Part shown: positions 35,304-47,054 of the stretch, one piece after another
Numbering within the stretch: position 1 is the first letter of the stretch
Layout of the letters: each line of letters begins with the position of its first letter
Source: Thelephora terrestris
Taxonomy: Eukaryota; Basidiomycota; Agaricomycetes; Thelephorales; Thelephoraceae
Assembly (NCBI GenBank): GCA_015956445.1
Contig: WIUZ02000002.1
Coordinates: forward strand, 1,612,001 to 1,676,000
Direction: 5' to 3'
Length of the DNA stretch: 64,000 nt
The notes under the pieces: generated by a model
What the model saw: the letters and a program-made list of their open reading frames with translations, nothing else
The model's database searches: none
Told to the model about the DNA's origin: nothing
Position numbers and translations under genes: made by a program

Positions 35304-37771
35304 ATGAGCGACGACATGCAATCTTTTGGACCGCGTATGTCCGGGGAGTTCCTCGTGAGTGTTGCTCGCTCGAGGGGGGACGTGTAGAAGCTGAGCAGAC
35401 CACAACGCGATTGCTAGGTACGACGGAAGCGGAGGCGAATGGGTGCAGCCACTGATCCGGGCCTTGGATTCTACGTTCCATCCTCGCCCACGTCCGTCGA
35501 CGCAAACCCCAGTTCAGAAACCGCAGAACCTCGATCTGCGTCTTCAGAAAACTGCGATATCCCCCAGGATCCACCCCAATGCCACTCCCCGATGGACGTT
35601 GACGATCAAGCTCCGCTCGAAACCCCGCAGCAATCCGGTGGCTCTCCGATACCCACCCCGATGCAGACTGTCGAGAGTTTTCTGCGTAAAAGTGCTGGGG
35701 GGAGTCGAAAACGCCAGAAGCTGAAGCACGTAGATCTTGGAGCTACCTCCCCCGCGAGTCACCGTACGGAGGAACAGCCTCCACCAACAATAACTCAGCC
35801 CTTGACGAACACTGCTCCTCGGAGGAAACGAAGGAATAGATCTAGCTCTTCTCGTGTTAAAGCGGCTCTGGTGAAAGGCAAGGCATACCGAACCCGGTCC
35901 CAAAAGCCGAGGGCGATTACAGAGAACCTTGTACGAGCCGCGTTAGCAAACCACGTCGATGTCGACGAAGAGTTTCTCGAGGACGGGAGGAAACCGCAGA
36001 ACCGACTGGATTTGAGAACTGGGACGAATGAGCTAGTCCAGAACACCCCGGCGACCGCCCGGCGGCGTAATCTCGTCCATCCTTCCAAGACTCAGCCATT
36101 CCCATGTGAGCGCTCGCTCGGAAATACTCCTGGCGGCCCGGAATTGGGGCAACACCCTCGAAAACCGATGACTGCTTGGGAAGGTTCGATGGCGCTATCA
36201 AAACTCGATATCCGAATGCCTGCTTCTACCGTAACACCAAGAAGGAAAGGCCGTCCGATCCAAGGTTCTTCCTCCTCTCGGGTTCGTGGAAGGTATCCAA
36301 AACTCCCGTTCACCCCGTTGAGCCCAACACCGAAGCCATCCTCCAGAGGACATCCCGCCCCAAGCAGCCGGTGCGTTCCCAACCTACCCTTTTGGGTTAT
36401 GCCATGTTTTGCTTATCTGACGCTTTCATGTTCGTTTCTGATGTACTTAGACTGCATCTGCAGCGTGGGCCACCAGGAGAGAAGACTCACCCGGAAGTCG
36501 CCGCGATGCCACTTATATCTGCCGAGGAAGTCACTTCGCCCAACTCTGAACCTGGATCAGAACACGAATTTGGATCGAGCACACTGAACCTAGTAGTTCG
36601 AGCCTTTGATCGCGACCCACAGGACCCAGGCCGCAACAGGGACAGCGCTGGTGCTAGTGGTGCTGCCGTAACGCACCCCCAACGTTCAGCACCTCAGGCA
36701 AACTCAGACAGTCGAAAAGTTCATTTCTCCTCTCCACTGGCTACTGATACCGACGACCACGAACCGGATACTCATCCGACGATTTTGGTTCCAAATTCAT
36801 CGGACCCAAACCTTGCTAGTCGTGCCAGTCCTGAGCCGAGTAACCGCGTTTCCCACCGCTCCTTACCACATCCACGTCCTTCGCCCCATTTGCCTTTTGT
36901 TCAATCACACCCTCATTCCCTCGACCGCACGCAGGACCATCGTGCGTCTGCGGTTGACAGTGATGTGGAACGCGTCCCTGGAGAAACAGACGCTTTTGGG
37001 CCCCCGATCACGGTCTCGACCAGGCCCGAGACTTGCAATGACAGTGGGGCTGTTGCATCCGGCGGTCTGAAGTCGAGCGATGTGAAGAATTCGGGGGGTC
37101 TGGAGGAGGCGGAAAACGTGGATCAGAATCGATCTGGGGCTGGTTCTCGATTTAGTTCTCAGGATCCCGCCGAGACCCTGTTGGGAAACGTGCAGGAATG
37201 CATTAGTCCCCAGGGGGCTCACCCACATCGTACCGCTGGTGATTGGAACCCAGATATGCGGCAGCAGAATGATGGAGTCCGGCAATCCCCTACAGCTCAT
37301 CAGCCCTTTCACCTTCCTGATGGGGTCGACGATTCGAAACCGATGAAACCGCTCATGTCGTCCTTCGACCGTCTCGCCGTCGACGCTCGCCGGGTGGAGT
37401 CAGGGGCGAGGAGCCAACTTCAAGCCGAAGTAGAGGGAGATGAGGAAGACGCCGAACTCGTTGACACATCTAAGGGAGTGACCAATTCGAAAGGACCGCC
37501 GCGTTCTACCTCTTTCCCTCCCCTCGGGAGGATGTTGTCTCTTTTGGACGAAGCTGGGCCTTCTCGTTCGCTGGGTGGATTCGGAAGGACTATTACGAGA
37601 AGGCCTAGGCGACCGATTTCAGGGAGGAGATTCAGTAAAGGGTTCCAGACACAACCTGTCGCTGAGGTCGAGAGTGGATGGCAGAGCGAAGGGACCTCGT
37701 CCAACGTCAACGCTCGGTCCGGGGCCGGTGTCAGCAAATCAGACGACCTTACCTACTTCGCTGGACTGTAG
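35304..37771 (+). CDS. Long intrinsically disordered, probably nuclear protein
   Basis: Three exons, 35304-35354, 35418-36370 and 36451-37771, with introns of 63 and 80 bp, give 774 residues. The start at 35304 is chosen because the first intron (GTGAGT...GCTAG) leads in phase 0 into the basic run VRRKRRRM, a likely nuclear localisation signal. More basic clusters follow (RKRQK, RRKRRNR). Nearly the whole protein is rich in Ser, Pro, Thr and charged residues, with no folded domain that I recognise. Near the C-terminus an Arg-rich stretch (TRRPRRPISGRRF) follows a short helix (GRMLSLLDEAG). It may be a chromatin or transcription-related protein, but that is only a guess from composition. Confidence 0.65.
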
Positions 37772-38160
37772 GCTAGTATGAAACCTACTATCGGACCTCG
37801 TTACTTTCATAAAGCTTAGGCACCTCGAGTAATCAGTGTAGCGTTTTATTGTTGGTGACTGTGACAGGGGGGTAGGTACAGATGCGCTCGTCCGTAAAGA
37901 CTGGTGGTGTTACAACGCCCTGCTGTTGTAATATGCGATTATGTTGTATACAATAGCGAATGGGGGCTCGGGAATGCCCAGAAAACATGGATAGAAGGAT
38001 GCCGTACTATGACGACAACGTGGTGGACGAGGCTGATGTGAAGGCCAGAAACGGCCAATACCCAAGATAATCGATCACCGAATCAATCGATGATGAAGAA
38101 TTGGGTGGCAGACGCCAGCCCACGAGGGGGGGAGGAGTACCAAGGCTCCAAGGAGGATGA
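37772..38160. other. Intergenic, convergent 3' ends
   Basis: Between the disordered-protein gene and the Hsp20 gene, 389 bp. It holds 3' untranslated sequence at most. Confidence 0.4.
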
Positions 38161-39171
38161 TCATAATCCGTCGTGGACGATGGGACCAGCCCTGGAAGTT
38201 GAGATGTTGGGATAGGTCAAGACGAGGTGGCGGCCATCGCGAGCGGCCCTGATTTGTTCGAACTGTGGAAGATCGTGGTCAAGAAAAGTAGAGTCGAGAT
38301 CCGATGGGGGTTGGACATACCCTTGTTCCATCTGGCAGTGGGATCGTACGGCTGTATTTCTTATGCTCAAGCTCACGAAGGATACGGGTGCCAGACCCGA
38401 GATCGTCGGCATCGAGAGGTTCTTCACGTTCGGTGATCTTGACTGTACGCCACGAGACGACGAGCCTGTTCCCTTGGAAGCTGACATGCATATCGTCCTT
38501 TTTGACTCGTGGCAAGTCAAATATGGCCGTTACCGTTAGCCCGTCGGCGGAGTCTCGGTACTTTACGCTACAAAGAAGAAAACACCGATCAAAATCACGG
38601 TCCGGCCATATGAGGGGGAAGATTGTGACAGATATGGTTGACAGGAGAAGGGGAGGGGGGCGGGAAATGGGGGACGGGAGGGACAGGGAAAGAGAGTAAT
38701 GGGGTTACGGAAAGGAGAAACTTACTAGGATTTTCCTTTTTGCAGTTTCGTCGGCTGCTTGTGCGGCTGATAAGGCTCAGATGTCCGGGCTTGCAGCTGT
38801 GGTGGTGTCGGTGACCCTCGGTGACGTTCAAGAGACTTGATCTTGGAAGGTTGGGCTGCCATCGACCGCTCCTTTGCTTTCCGCACGCTCTCCCATACGC
38901 TATCTAGAGAGACGTGGCTATCGGGTGGTGTGCTGGGTAAGTAGTCGTCCTCTTCTGATGAGAGTGACGATGATGAGGCGGGAAGCGGATGGTCTTCGCG
39001 TGGCGGAATGGTTTGTGGAGTTTGTGAGAAGGAGTCGCAGGGGAAGGATTCGAGGCCTTCCCATTGTAATCTGGGTTTGGGAGCAGGCATGATAGGTATA
39101 ACGATAGGGGGGAACGAGAGAAACCGGGGGGGATCTTTGTGAGACGGGGAGGAGGGGGATGAGTACGCCAT
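38161..39171 (-). CDS. Hsp20/alpha-crystallin domain protein
   Basis: Three exons, 38726-39171, 38321-38567 and 38161-38262, give 264 residues (introns 158 and 58 bp). The first half is disordered and Ser/Pro-rich. The alpha-crystallin domain starts near residue 150 with YRDSADGLTVTAIFDLP, then VKKDDMHVSFQGNRLVVSW, and continues through SRTIPLPDGTR and ARDGRHLVLTYPNIS, matching the beta-sandwich order of small heat shock proteins. Such proteins bind unfolding clients without ATP. The first part is unusually long for the family, as seen in some fungal Hsp20-like proteins. The gene is divergent from the metacaspase gene, with 467 bp between start codons. The long first intron separates the disordered part from the domain. 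Confidence 0.8.
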
Positions 39172-39638
39172 ATTTCACGGTCCCGGGAGGGGCTTTTAAT
39201 TGTCGGAGACCTGATGGCAGCCGCGAGGCCGTAAATGGCTCAGGAAAAAAATATACGTGGTTTCTGGCCACACCTGTGGCCAGGCGTTTTAGTCGATGCC
39301 ATGAGGAAGCGGCGAGGCAGCCCCATCACAGTTGAACGGATCAGCAGCAAGCCGTATGCAATTATCCGGCGTGGATAGCACGGATTGGAAAGCGTTCACT
39401 GGGTCGTCAAAGCCAGCAGGTTAGCCCAGGATTCCCAATTCGAAATAAAAGAGGAAAAAAGATAAGAGTTTGAGTCTGCTGCGCACCTAAAATGATTGTC
39501 GATAGTGGTCGTCTGTACACAGCCAGCGCCCGCGCGCCCGTGGTGGCGGTGACCTTATCACGATACTTAAGGGCACAATCGCAGTCAGCGCACCCTGCCC
39601 CTCTCTCTCTCTCATCACCATCCGTAAAAACAGCCGCG
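39172..39638. promoter_or_regulatory. Shared divergent promoter region, Hsp20 and metacaspase
   Basis: 467 bp between the start codons. A CT microsatellite lies at 39600-39612, close to the metacaspase ATG. I looked for a consensus heat shock element and did not find a convincing one. Confidence 0.45.
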
Positions 39639-42228
39639 ATGTGGAACAACAACCCCGGATATCCAGGAAACAGCAACGCGCCCTATCCGCCCCCAAGCGG
39701 TTACGGCGAGGTCCCTTCGTGCGTCGTGCTTTCATTTATGACGAACATCCGAAACGGATACTCACGATTTCCGTGATTACCAGCTTTCCATCTCCGTAAG
39801 GATCACCTTTCCTCCCCTTTCATTGCCAGAGGGTAGTGACGCGCAATGTTTTTTTGGTTTTTGATTATCTCAGCGGAGGATTCGGCCCACCTATGAGTCC
39901 ACCCCCTCCTCACACCGGATACACGCCATCGTACGTCCAGCCTCAAGGCCCGACTCCCGGCGGGTACGTGATTGCGCTCACTTTTCATCTGCGAGATGTG
40001 ATGTGATTAACTTTTCGCTCTCCACAGGTTCCCCAACCCAGGAGGTTTACAGAACCCGTACCCTCCCCCGAACTCCAACAGCTCATTCCAGATCCCGAAT
40101 CCAAGCTACCAACAGACCTCTGGGCTACCATCAGGGCAGTATCCTTCTCCCGCTGGCCCACCGCCCACCCAGGGTCAATATAGGCCACCTCCCGGGCCTC
40201 CCCACCAACCTCAATTCCAGCCACCTCCCGGTCCCCAAAACCAAACTCAATACCAGCGACCTTCCGGTCATCCTGTCCAAACTCAATTCCAGCCACCTTC
40301 CGGTCATCCTAACCAGACTCAATTCCAGCCATCTCCTGCCCAAAATCAATACCAGCCATCTCACAATCAAACTCAATATCAGCCACCCTCCGGTCATCCT
40401 AACCAAAATCAATATCAGCAGCCTCCAGGTCCCCCTAACCAATCTCAATGGAAACAACCTCCGGGCCCTCCTCCTCAGCAAGGGCAACCGGGATCCAACT
40501 CCTTTAACCAAACTAATACCGGTTACCCTGGCTCAAATCCATATGGCAGACAGCCTGCTGGTCCTCCTTCTCAGGGTCCGCCCTCATTTCAAGGGAACCA
40601 CCCTCCCAACCCTCCGACCAGTGAGTTTCCAAAAACATGGTGAGACTGGACGGCGCGTGACGTTGATCATATACGTTCCGTAGACGCTGCACCGCACATG
40701 CCCTCTTTCGAACGCCAATATGTCGGAACTCAGCAGGGTAACCAATTTTCATACCAGTACTCGAAGTGCAACGGGAAGAAAAAAGCGCTTTGCGTAAGCG
40801 ATTTTGATATGATTTTTTATCTCGCTTCGCTTAGCTAATCACATCAACTCTCTGGTGACGTAGATTGGTGTTAATTACCGCGGGCAGCAAGCTGAACTCA
40901 AGGGGTGTATTAACGATGCTCTTAACGTCAAGCGCTTCTTAATCGGTGCGTAATTTCGGCGAGATCGTATCTGCTTACCTGGGTGCCTAATTCATGACGC
41001 ATACAGCGACTTACGGCTACAAGGAACAAGATATCGTCATGCTCACCGACGATGCGAGTAATCCCAGACAAATTCCTACTGCACGCAACATGGTAAGTCT
41101 CTTCCAGTAACGTAACGATTTCAGTTCCTGAGCTATCGCTGGAATGGTGTTAGATTGATGGCATGCGTTGGTTAGTGAGTGACGCAAAACCCAACGACTC
41201 GCTCTTTTTCCATTGTGCGTTGATCTTCTCATCTTTTGGTTGATCACGTCACGTATTTCTATTAGTTTCCGGGCACGGTGGCCAGACCAAAGATCTCGAT
41301 GGAGATGAAGAAGATGGTTATGACGAAGGTACGCACGTGAGGTTATGACCATTTTCGCTGGTCACGCACCATTATGTATAGTGATCTACCCCGTGGACTT
41401 CAAGACTGCAGGGCACATTGTCGATGATGTGCGTGCCCCGTCCTGCTTTACACGCTCATCTGACATGCCTTATGGTAGGCTATGCATGAGATCATGGTCA
41501 AACCCCTTCCCCCAGGCTGTAGGTTAACAGCCATCTTTGATTGTTGCCACTCCGGTTCTGCCCTCGGTCAGTGATCACCTGCGTCCTTATGCTCTAATCT
41601 ATGCTGAGATCTCCTTTAGACCTTCCGTATATGTACTCTACCGAAGGAAAGCTCAAGGAGCCAAATATGGCCGCTGACATTGGTCAAGGACTGTTGGGCA
41701 TCGCCAGCTCTTATGCCAAAAAGGACATGGGAGGGTTACTCAAGGGGGGTATGGGGGTTTTTAGGGCTGCGACTGGAGGAGCTCAGAAGGCGGGTGAATA
41801 TACAAAAAAGACGAGGACCAGCCCCGCTGACGTGGTACGTACGCGCCACGGTTGGCGGCGTTCCGTGGGACTCATTTAGTGTCGCAGATCTCCTGGAGTG
41901 GTTGCAAGGATTCCCAAACCAGCGCGGATACAGTCGAGGCTGGAAAAGCTACAGGCGCCATGAGCTTTGTGGGTCTTCGTTTCATGTCAGCTTGATGACA
42001 AAACCTTGCTCACACCGTCAAACACCAGGCGTTTATCTCCGTCCTAACCCAAAACAGAAACCAGACTTACCAGCAGCTGTTGAACAATATTCGAGACATC
42101 CTCAGATCGAAGTACAGCCAAAAACCTCAGCTTGCAGCGTCTCATCCAATTGTATGTCGAAGCTCCTCCGGTTTGTTTTGGTGGCTGACACTCTGCTATA
42201 GGACACCAATGCATACTTCATCTGTTGA
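39639..42228 (+). CDS. Type I metacaspase
   Basis: About a dozen exons with short GT-AG introns; the product is somewhat over 500 residues. The N-terminal prodomain is Pro/Gln/Asn-rich, with tandem units of about 12 residues of the form [12 protein letters not shown] (about 40200-40450), typical of fungal type I metacaspases. The p20-like part begins [19 protein letters not shown]. The catalytic histidine is in SGHGGQTKD (about 41270-41290) and the catalytic cysteine in [11 protein letters not shown]. The last exon ends DTNAYFIC at 42228. Metacaspases are Ca-dependent Arg/Lys-specific proteases involved in protein quality control and cell death. Both catalytic residues are intact. The start ATG precedes WNNNPGYPG. 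An AIF-like gene follows on the same strand. Confidence 0.9.
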
Positions 42229-43174
42229 TTCCCCGTGTCCGATATTCATGTAGGTTATTGGCAAAGCAAGTGTATCAAACGGTGATGATATTCCGAATGT
42301 GTTGATTAGCACTCATATGTCGAATCTGGGTTACTTTATTTATGGGCTGTCTCATGTACGATACTACCTAGGGACGTGCGTTGGCAGCTGTAAAAAAAAA
42401 AGGCTCGAGGGTCCTTCTCACCCTCCCTCTTTTTGTGCGTTGCGCGGGCAGAGTAGTTTCAACGTCTGGCTACGGAATGATGTGGGTCTTGTGAAGTGGT
42501 GATCAAAATTTCCAGGCTTTGGACCTGAGTGCGACACTGAGAGGCATCTCGCGCGCGGGCAACAGCTTGCGATCGGTCGCGGCCTCTGTTACCTCCAAGT
42601 ATCCTTGGTCAACCGTGAACGCTGTCGATTTCTACGTTTTACACTGCGCTTAGGTGAGAAGGGGGACGCGTATATAGACGCGTATCGCGTACACAGCTGC
42701 GTGTGCGCAGGAAACCTGGCGAGATCCAAAAGAATCCTTGATACTTGGGCAATGAAAAGCCGCAGGAATACTTTTTCTACAGGGACCTTTAAATTCTACT
42801 GTCAGCGCCGCCACGATCAGGTTCGCTTCAGGCTACAGAACAGGGCCAATGTCGCTTACGCTCAGGTGATGACAAGGAGCTCGATCTGCATTACCAAGAT
42901 CGACGTCGAGGCGGCTTTGCTGACTGTGTGCCCTCGCTTGCGCTTGCACCTTGTAACCGCGCTGACGTTTCTCCGGTGACTAGTGAATTGCTCATCCCCC
43001 ATTGAAAGTTGGGCTATATAGGCTTGGGGTTCCAGTCCAGGATGGTCCACATTCGGTTCTATTCTCCCTCTCATTCTCCACTTTCCCGCTCTCCGGTCTC
43101 CAGGTCACCACTCGAGGTCTTCCTTACTCCCACTTTGAACACTACTTATCCGTAATCCGTTGGAGAATTCTGCC
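42229..43174. other. Intergenic region with AIF-like gene promoter
   Basis: No conserved coding sequence recognised; an open frame at 42605-42979 looks random. TATATAGG at 43014-43021, 154 bp before the ATG at 43175, is a candidate TATA box, and a pyrimidine-rich tract follows it. Confidence 0.45.
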
Positions 43175-44600
43175 ATGTCGAAATCTTCCGCAAAGGAGAA
43201 CATCGTCATCGTCGGTGGCGGTCTCAGCGGCACCACCCTCGCCAAAGAGCTCTCTGCCAAACTGGACCACTCCAAGTACGACCTCATCGTCGTCGAGTCT
43301 CGGCCGTACCTCGTCTACATGATTGGCGGCGCACGCATGTCGGTCACCACCGAGGATGGAGCGGTGGACAGCTACCTTTTCGAGTACGACAAGTTTTTCG
43401 CGCCGGGGAAAGGGACCGTTAAGAAAGCCAAGGTTGAGAAGATCGTGCCCAACGCCGATGGGAGGGGTGGGGAGCTTGAGTTGTCTGGGGGCGAGATTTT
43501 GCCGTACCGATGTATGTCTGCCCCGATTGCGGCTGCGCCGACGTTGATTTGACTTTTTCCCCTCGTTGTGTAGTCCTTGTGTTGGCGACCGGGTCCAAGT
43601 GGACTGGTCCCGTTGACTTCCCGGAGAGTGATGCCGACATTCGTCAGTTTGTGTCTCAGTGGCAACAGCGTTTCAAGTCCGCTGAGGATGTCGTGATTGT
43701 CGGTGGTGGTGCTGTTGGCATTGGTATGTAGGCTACCTGTCGGTCCTTTGGCTTCTTGCTTAACGGCCCCCGCTCTTTGTAGAACTTGCTGGAGAGCTTC
43801 GTGACGAGTACCCCGTAAGTGCACTTGAACGTATCTTCGTGTGTGGGGACGTGATGCTGACTGGTGATTCCAGGAGAAGAAGATCACTATCGTTCATGGC
43901 AGCGATAAGCTGCTCAACGACGCGTACCCGAATAGGTTCCGCAAATACGTGGCGTCCCAGCTACGTGCACGCGGGATCGACCTCCTTTTGGGCGAATACG
44001 CGGACCAGTTCCCGGCTTCAGGGTCCGGAGAGGTGGTCTTCAGGTCTGGGAGGAAAATACACGCTGCCCTCGTCGTGAGTGGTCCCTCTGCTTGAATCCC
44101 CAACCCGGTGTCCCTCATCCTTTCGAACCAGGTCGTCACTTCTGGTCCTGTCCCGAACACTGCGGTGATTGGCGACTCGCTTGGCCAAGATGTCCTAACC
44201 GCGCGCAAGAACGTGAGGGTGTTGCCGACGCTCCAGCTGCCGTCTCAGCCGTCGATCTTTGCTATTGGTGATATCATCGATTGGAACGAGCAGAAACAGG
44301 CGTTCAAAGCGAACGGTCACGCATCTGTCGTCGCTGCCAACATCTTGAGTCTCCTCAGCGGCTCAAAGGCTCAAAAGAAGTACAAGACAGGCCCGGAGAT
44401 GATGCTCGTGACTAACGGCAAGGTGTGTTTCGACGGTTCTCCTTCAGACCGTGCGCTTACTTTTATCGTGGCTGCAGAACGGGGGCGCGATGTACGTTGG
44501 CCTGCTGTGGGGAATTATTTTTGGAAATTGGGCGGCCAAGATGCTCAAGGCGAAGGATGTGGGTCTGAGTATGATGATTCCGCGGATGAATGGGGCATGA
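43175..44600 (+). CDS. AIF/AMID-like FAD-dependent NAD(P)H oxidoreductase
   Basis: Six exons, 43175-43511, 43574-43723, 43783-43814, 43874-44074, 44132-44422 and 44478-44600, sum to 1134 nt, or 377 residues. An N-terminal FAD-binding Rossmann motif reads IVIVGGGLSGTTLAKEL. A second, NAD(P)H-binding glycine motif reads VVIVGGGAVGIELAGEL. Next come VLATGS and the FAD-contacting FAIGDIIDW. The length and order match the AIFM2/AMID/FSP1 branch of pyridine nucleotide-disulphide oxidoreductases, which reduce quinones and are linked to cell death or to protection from lipid peroxidation. The C-terminus has a hydrophobic segment (MYVGLLWGIIFGNWAAKML) that may bind membranes. No mitochondrial targeting peptide is obvious. 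The start at 43175 is the first ATG and sits eight codons before the FAD motif. Confidence 0.88.
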
Positions 44601-44914
44601 TTGGCTTCTCATTCCGCCCTCCTGTGGATTCCTTTTCTCTCCTGTCTTGTACTCCTATCTTCTACCACCTGTCCGGTAATTTTTTCCCGATCTATGCTAT
44701 TCCGCGTTTTAGTTCTGTTCGAGGAGGATGTTTCGAGTTCAGGGTGAGTGACGGGTCGATGATGTCATACCAAGAGACGGGAGATTCCCGATTGGCAGGT
44801 TGATCGGAAAGAAGTCAAAGGGACAAGGCAAAAACGTCTTTTCAAAGTGGCGCGGCTCTCAGACTCCGAGATTTAAATGTCTGCTCCTTTTTGTGTCTTC
44901 CGCCTTTTATTTCC
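44601..44914. other. Intergenic spacer
   Basis: 314 bp between two plus-strand genes. No feature recognised. Confidence 0.4.
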
Positions 44915-46541
44915 ATGCCTGATCTCGACACAACGCCGCAGGACGGTCCAGTCCCTCCTCCTTTCACTCGCACCAACACCTCTGCCACCACCCTCTATTT
45001 CGACGCGATGCCCTCCATGAGTTCCCTCTTCAGTAGGCCTCGTGTTCAGAGCCGGTCTAGCTCCCCTGAACGTGGAATCAAATCACTCATCAGCGCTCCC
45101 GTCCCTACAGACCCAGTCCAGAACCCAAAGCCTATACACATTAACGGGCATACCAACATGGGCGACCTTGAAGACGATAAGACCACGTTGAGAGCTGCCG
45201 GTTCTACGCATGGCGATGACGACCCTGCTTCCGAAAGCCCGCAACGTTCTTCCCCTGTCAGGGCTGTAGGCGCGGCGGTCGAGATGAGCCGACAGGGAAA
45301 CGACTCCTCCGCGTACGATGCGTCTTCTCCCCCTTCCGCCCACAACAGGCCGTCGTCTCGTTCGGAGGATCATCATGGGGGCGCCACCGACGACGCGAGC
45401 CTCCGTTCCGTCCCCGTGCTGTATACGAACATGGTTCCGGACGGCGAAGGTGGAGGTGCCAATTTCTCTCAGAGTGACGTGTCACGGAAAGTCAGTGTGA
45501 AGAGGACCCCGTCGAAGCTCGTCAAACGCCGGAGCACCAAGGGCAAGCAGACTGAATACCTCGTCAATGGGAGCATTAGGGGGGCAGTGAGCGAGAACAG
45601 GAGGTCCGCAAGCCGGACTTCTCAACGTTCTTTCCGCTCCAGCCGAGGTCCCGTGTTCGATATGATCACTGCTCCGCCCAACGCAACGCTCAACGATGCT
45701 GGAGGCGCGTTTGGGACCGGCGCCGTCATGGCTGCTGCCGAGAGCGAGGTCGAAGACGAGTTGCGATCTGGGCTTCTTGAACGGATCACAATAGCGGAAG
45801 GCTCGTTGACGGAGAAGCAGGCCAAAAGGATCCACAAGGAAGAACGTGCGTTTGAGTTTGATTTTCGTTCAATGATTCGCCGCTTACAAATTTTTTTGTG
45901 TGCAGTGGCGGTGTCGAAGAGGATCTCCAAGATCATTAATTCGGAAGGGAAGGCCGAAGGTACTTCGCTTCTGGCTGCGATCGATGAGTTGAAGGATATA
46001 CAGAAGATGCAACGGGTTGCTGTCAAGGTAACCTGCTTTCTCATTTCACATTCGGATGCGTTGAAGAACGAGCGTTTCTTTTGACCTGAAGGAAGAGACC
46101 TCGATCCACGCCTCGCACATCAAGTCGCTTCAGAAATGCCATGAAGCAGATGTCGGCGTGATCACAGCCAAAGCAGAACTCGAGAAGGTCGAGGCTGAAA
46201 TTGCGGCTCGACTTGCGAAGGTTCAAGCGGAATTGAACAAGTTGCGAGTCAAAGCCCAGGCGAAAGTGGATCGGGCGATGGCGGAGGCTGAGAAAGCGAG
46301 GGCCGATGTGAGGGCTAGGGAGAACCACCGTGAGGCGAGCCGAAGGCACTCGGAGCAGATGACGGGCTGGGTTAAGGATAAGCGGAAGGAGGTTGAGGTG
46401 CTGAGGGGGTGGAAGGCTGTCGATGATGTGAGTGTTCGTCGTTCTTAGTCATCGATTCTGCTGACGCGAAAGCATTCGCAGAGAGAAAGAGAAGTTAAGT
46501 TGAACGAGTTGAAGGGTGTTCGTGCCCGCAACACCAGCTGA
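44915..46541 (+). CDS. Hypothetical protein with disordered N-terminus and C-terminal coiled coil
   Basis: Four exons, 44915-45845, 45906-46027, 46092-46427 and 46482-46541, sum to 1449 nt, or 482 residues. The first 290 residues are Ser/Pro/Asp-rich and disordered, with a basic stretch (VKRTPSKLVKRRSTKGK). From about residue 300 the protein is helical and highly charged (KAELEKVEAEIAARLAKVQ, then AMAEAEKARADVRARENH), a strong coiled-coil signature. It is therefore likely to dimerise. No family is recognised; cytoskeletal or scaffold roles are possible from composition alone. The ATG at 44915 is the first in frame. Confidence 0.7.
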
Positions 46542-47054
46542 GCCCTTGTTTGCTGCTGCGGCTCGCTCCATTGGTGTATTTGCTATTGTAAGCCCTGCAG
46601 ATCTATGAACGGTATAGACGGACAGAATTATTTGTACTAGATGTGGTAATACAATGCGTGCTGGATCACATTGGAGATGGACTTGATGCGCTGAACATCG
46701 TTCTGGCACGGAGCATATGGTTCCGCATGTTGTGATCCGAAGTGATCGACCCGAGCCTCTTCTGTCCCCTCGACAACTAACTTCTAAGGTCGTTACACTC
46801 TTTCTGGGGGTGAGTTTTCACTCGCGCTCAACGCAAAGCACCTACCGAAGAGTCCACGATCATTAGGTGCAGTACGCAAGTAATCCTTTGCGTTTCTGTC
46901 TGTAGCTGGCGTCCGACCGCCGTCGTGATGTGCGGTACATGCGAAAAGCCACCTTCGCCGAGGGTAAATCCGCAATGGTATGAACGTCATAAAAACGGAC
47001 CATGTTACCCTATAACTCACCAGAGATAGCATACAAGATGTTCTGAGCTTGTTC
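46542..47054. other. Intergenic, upstream of DUF6535 gene
   Basis: No coding sequence that I can support. A further 5' exon of the DUF6535 gene could lie here (46890-46980), but the evidence is weak. Confidence 0.35.

Noticed and set aside
40190-40460. Regular repeats resembling a direct-repeat array
   Set aside because: They are in-frame Gln/Pro codon repeats of the metacaspase prodomain, not a CRISPR array; units are imperfect and lack spacers.
42605-42979. 124-codon open frame upstream of the AIF-like gene
   Set aside because: Composition looks random, no domain is visible, and it lies in the likely promoter region.
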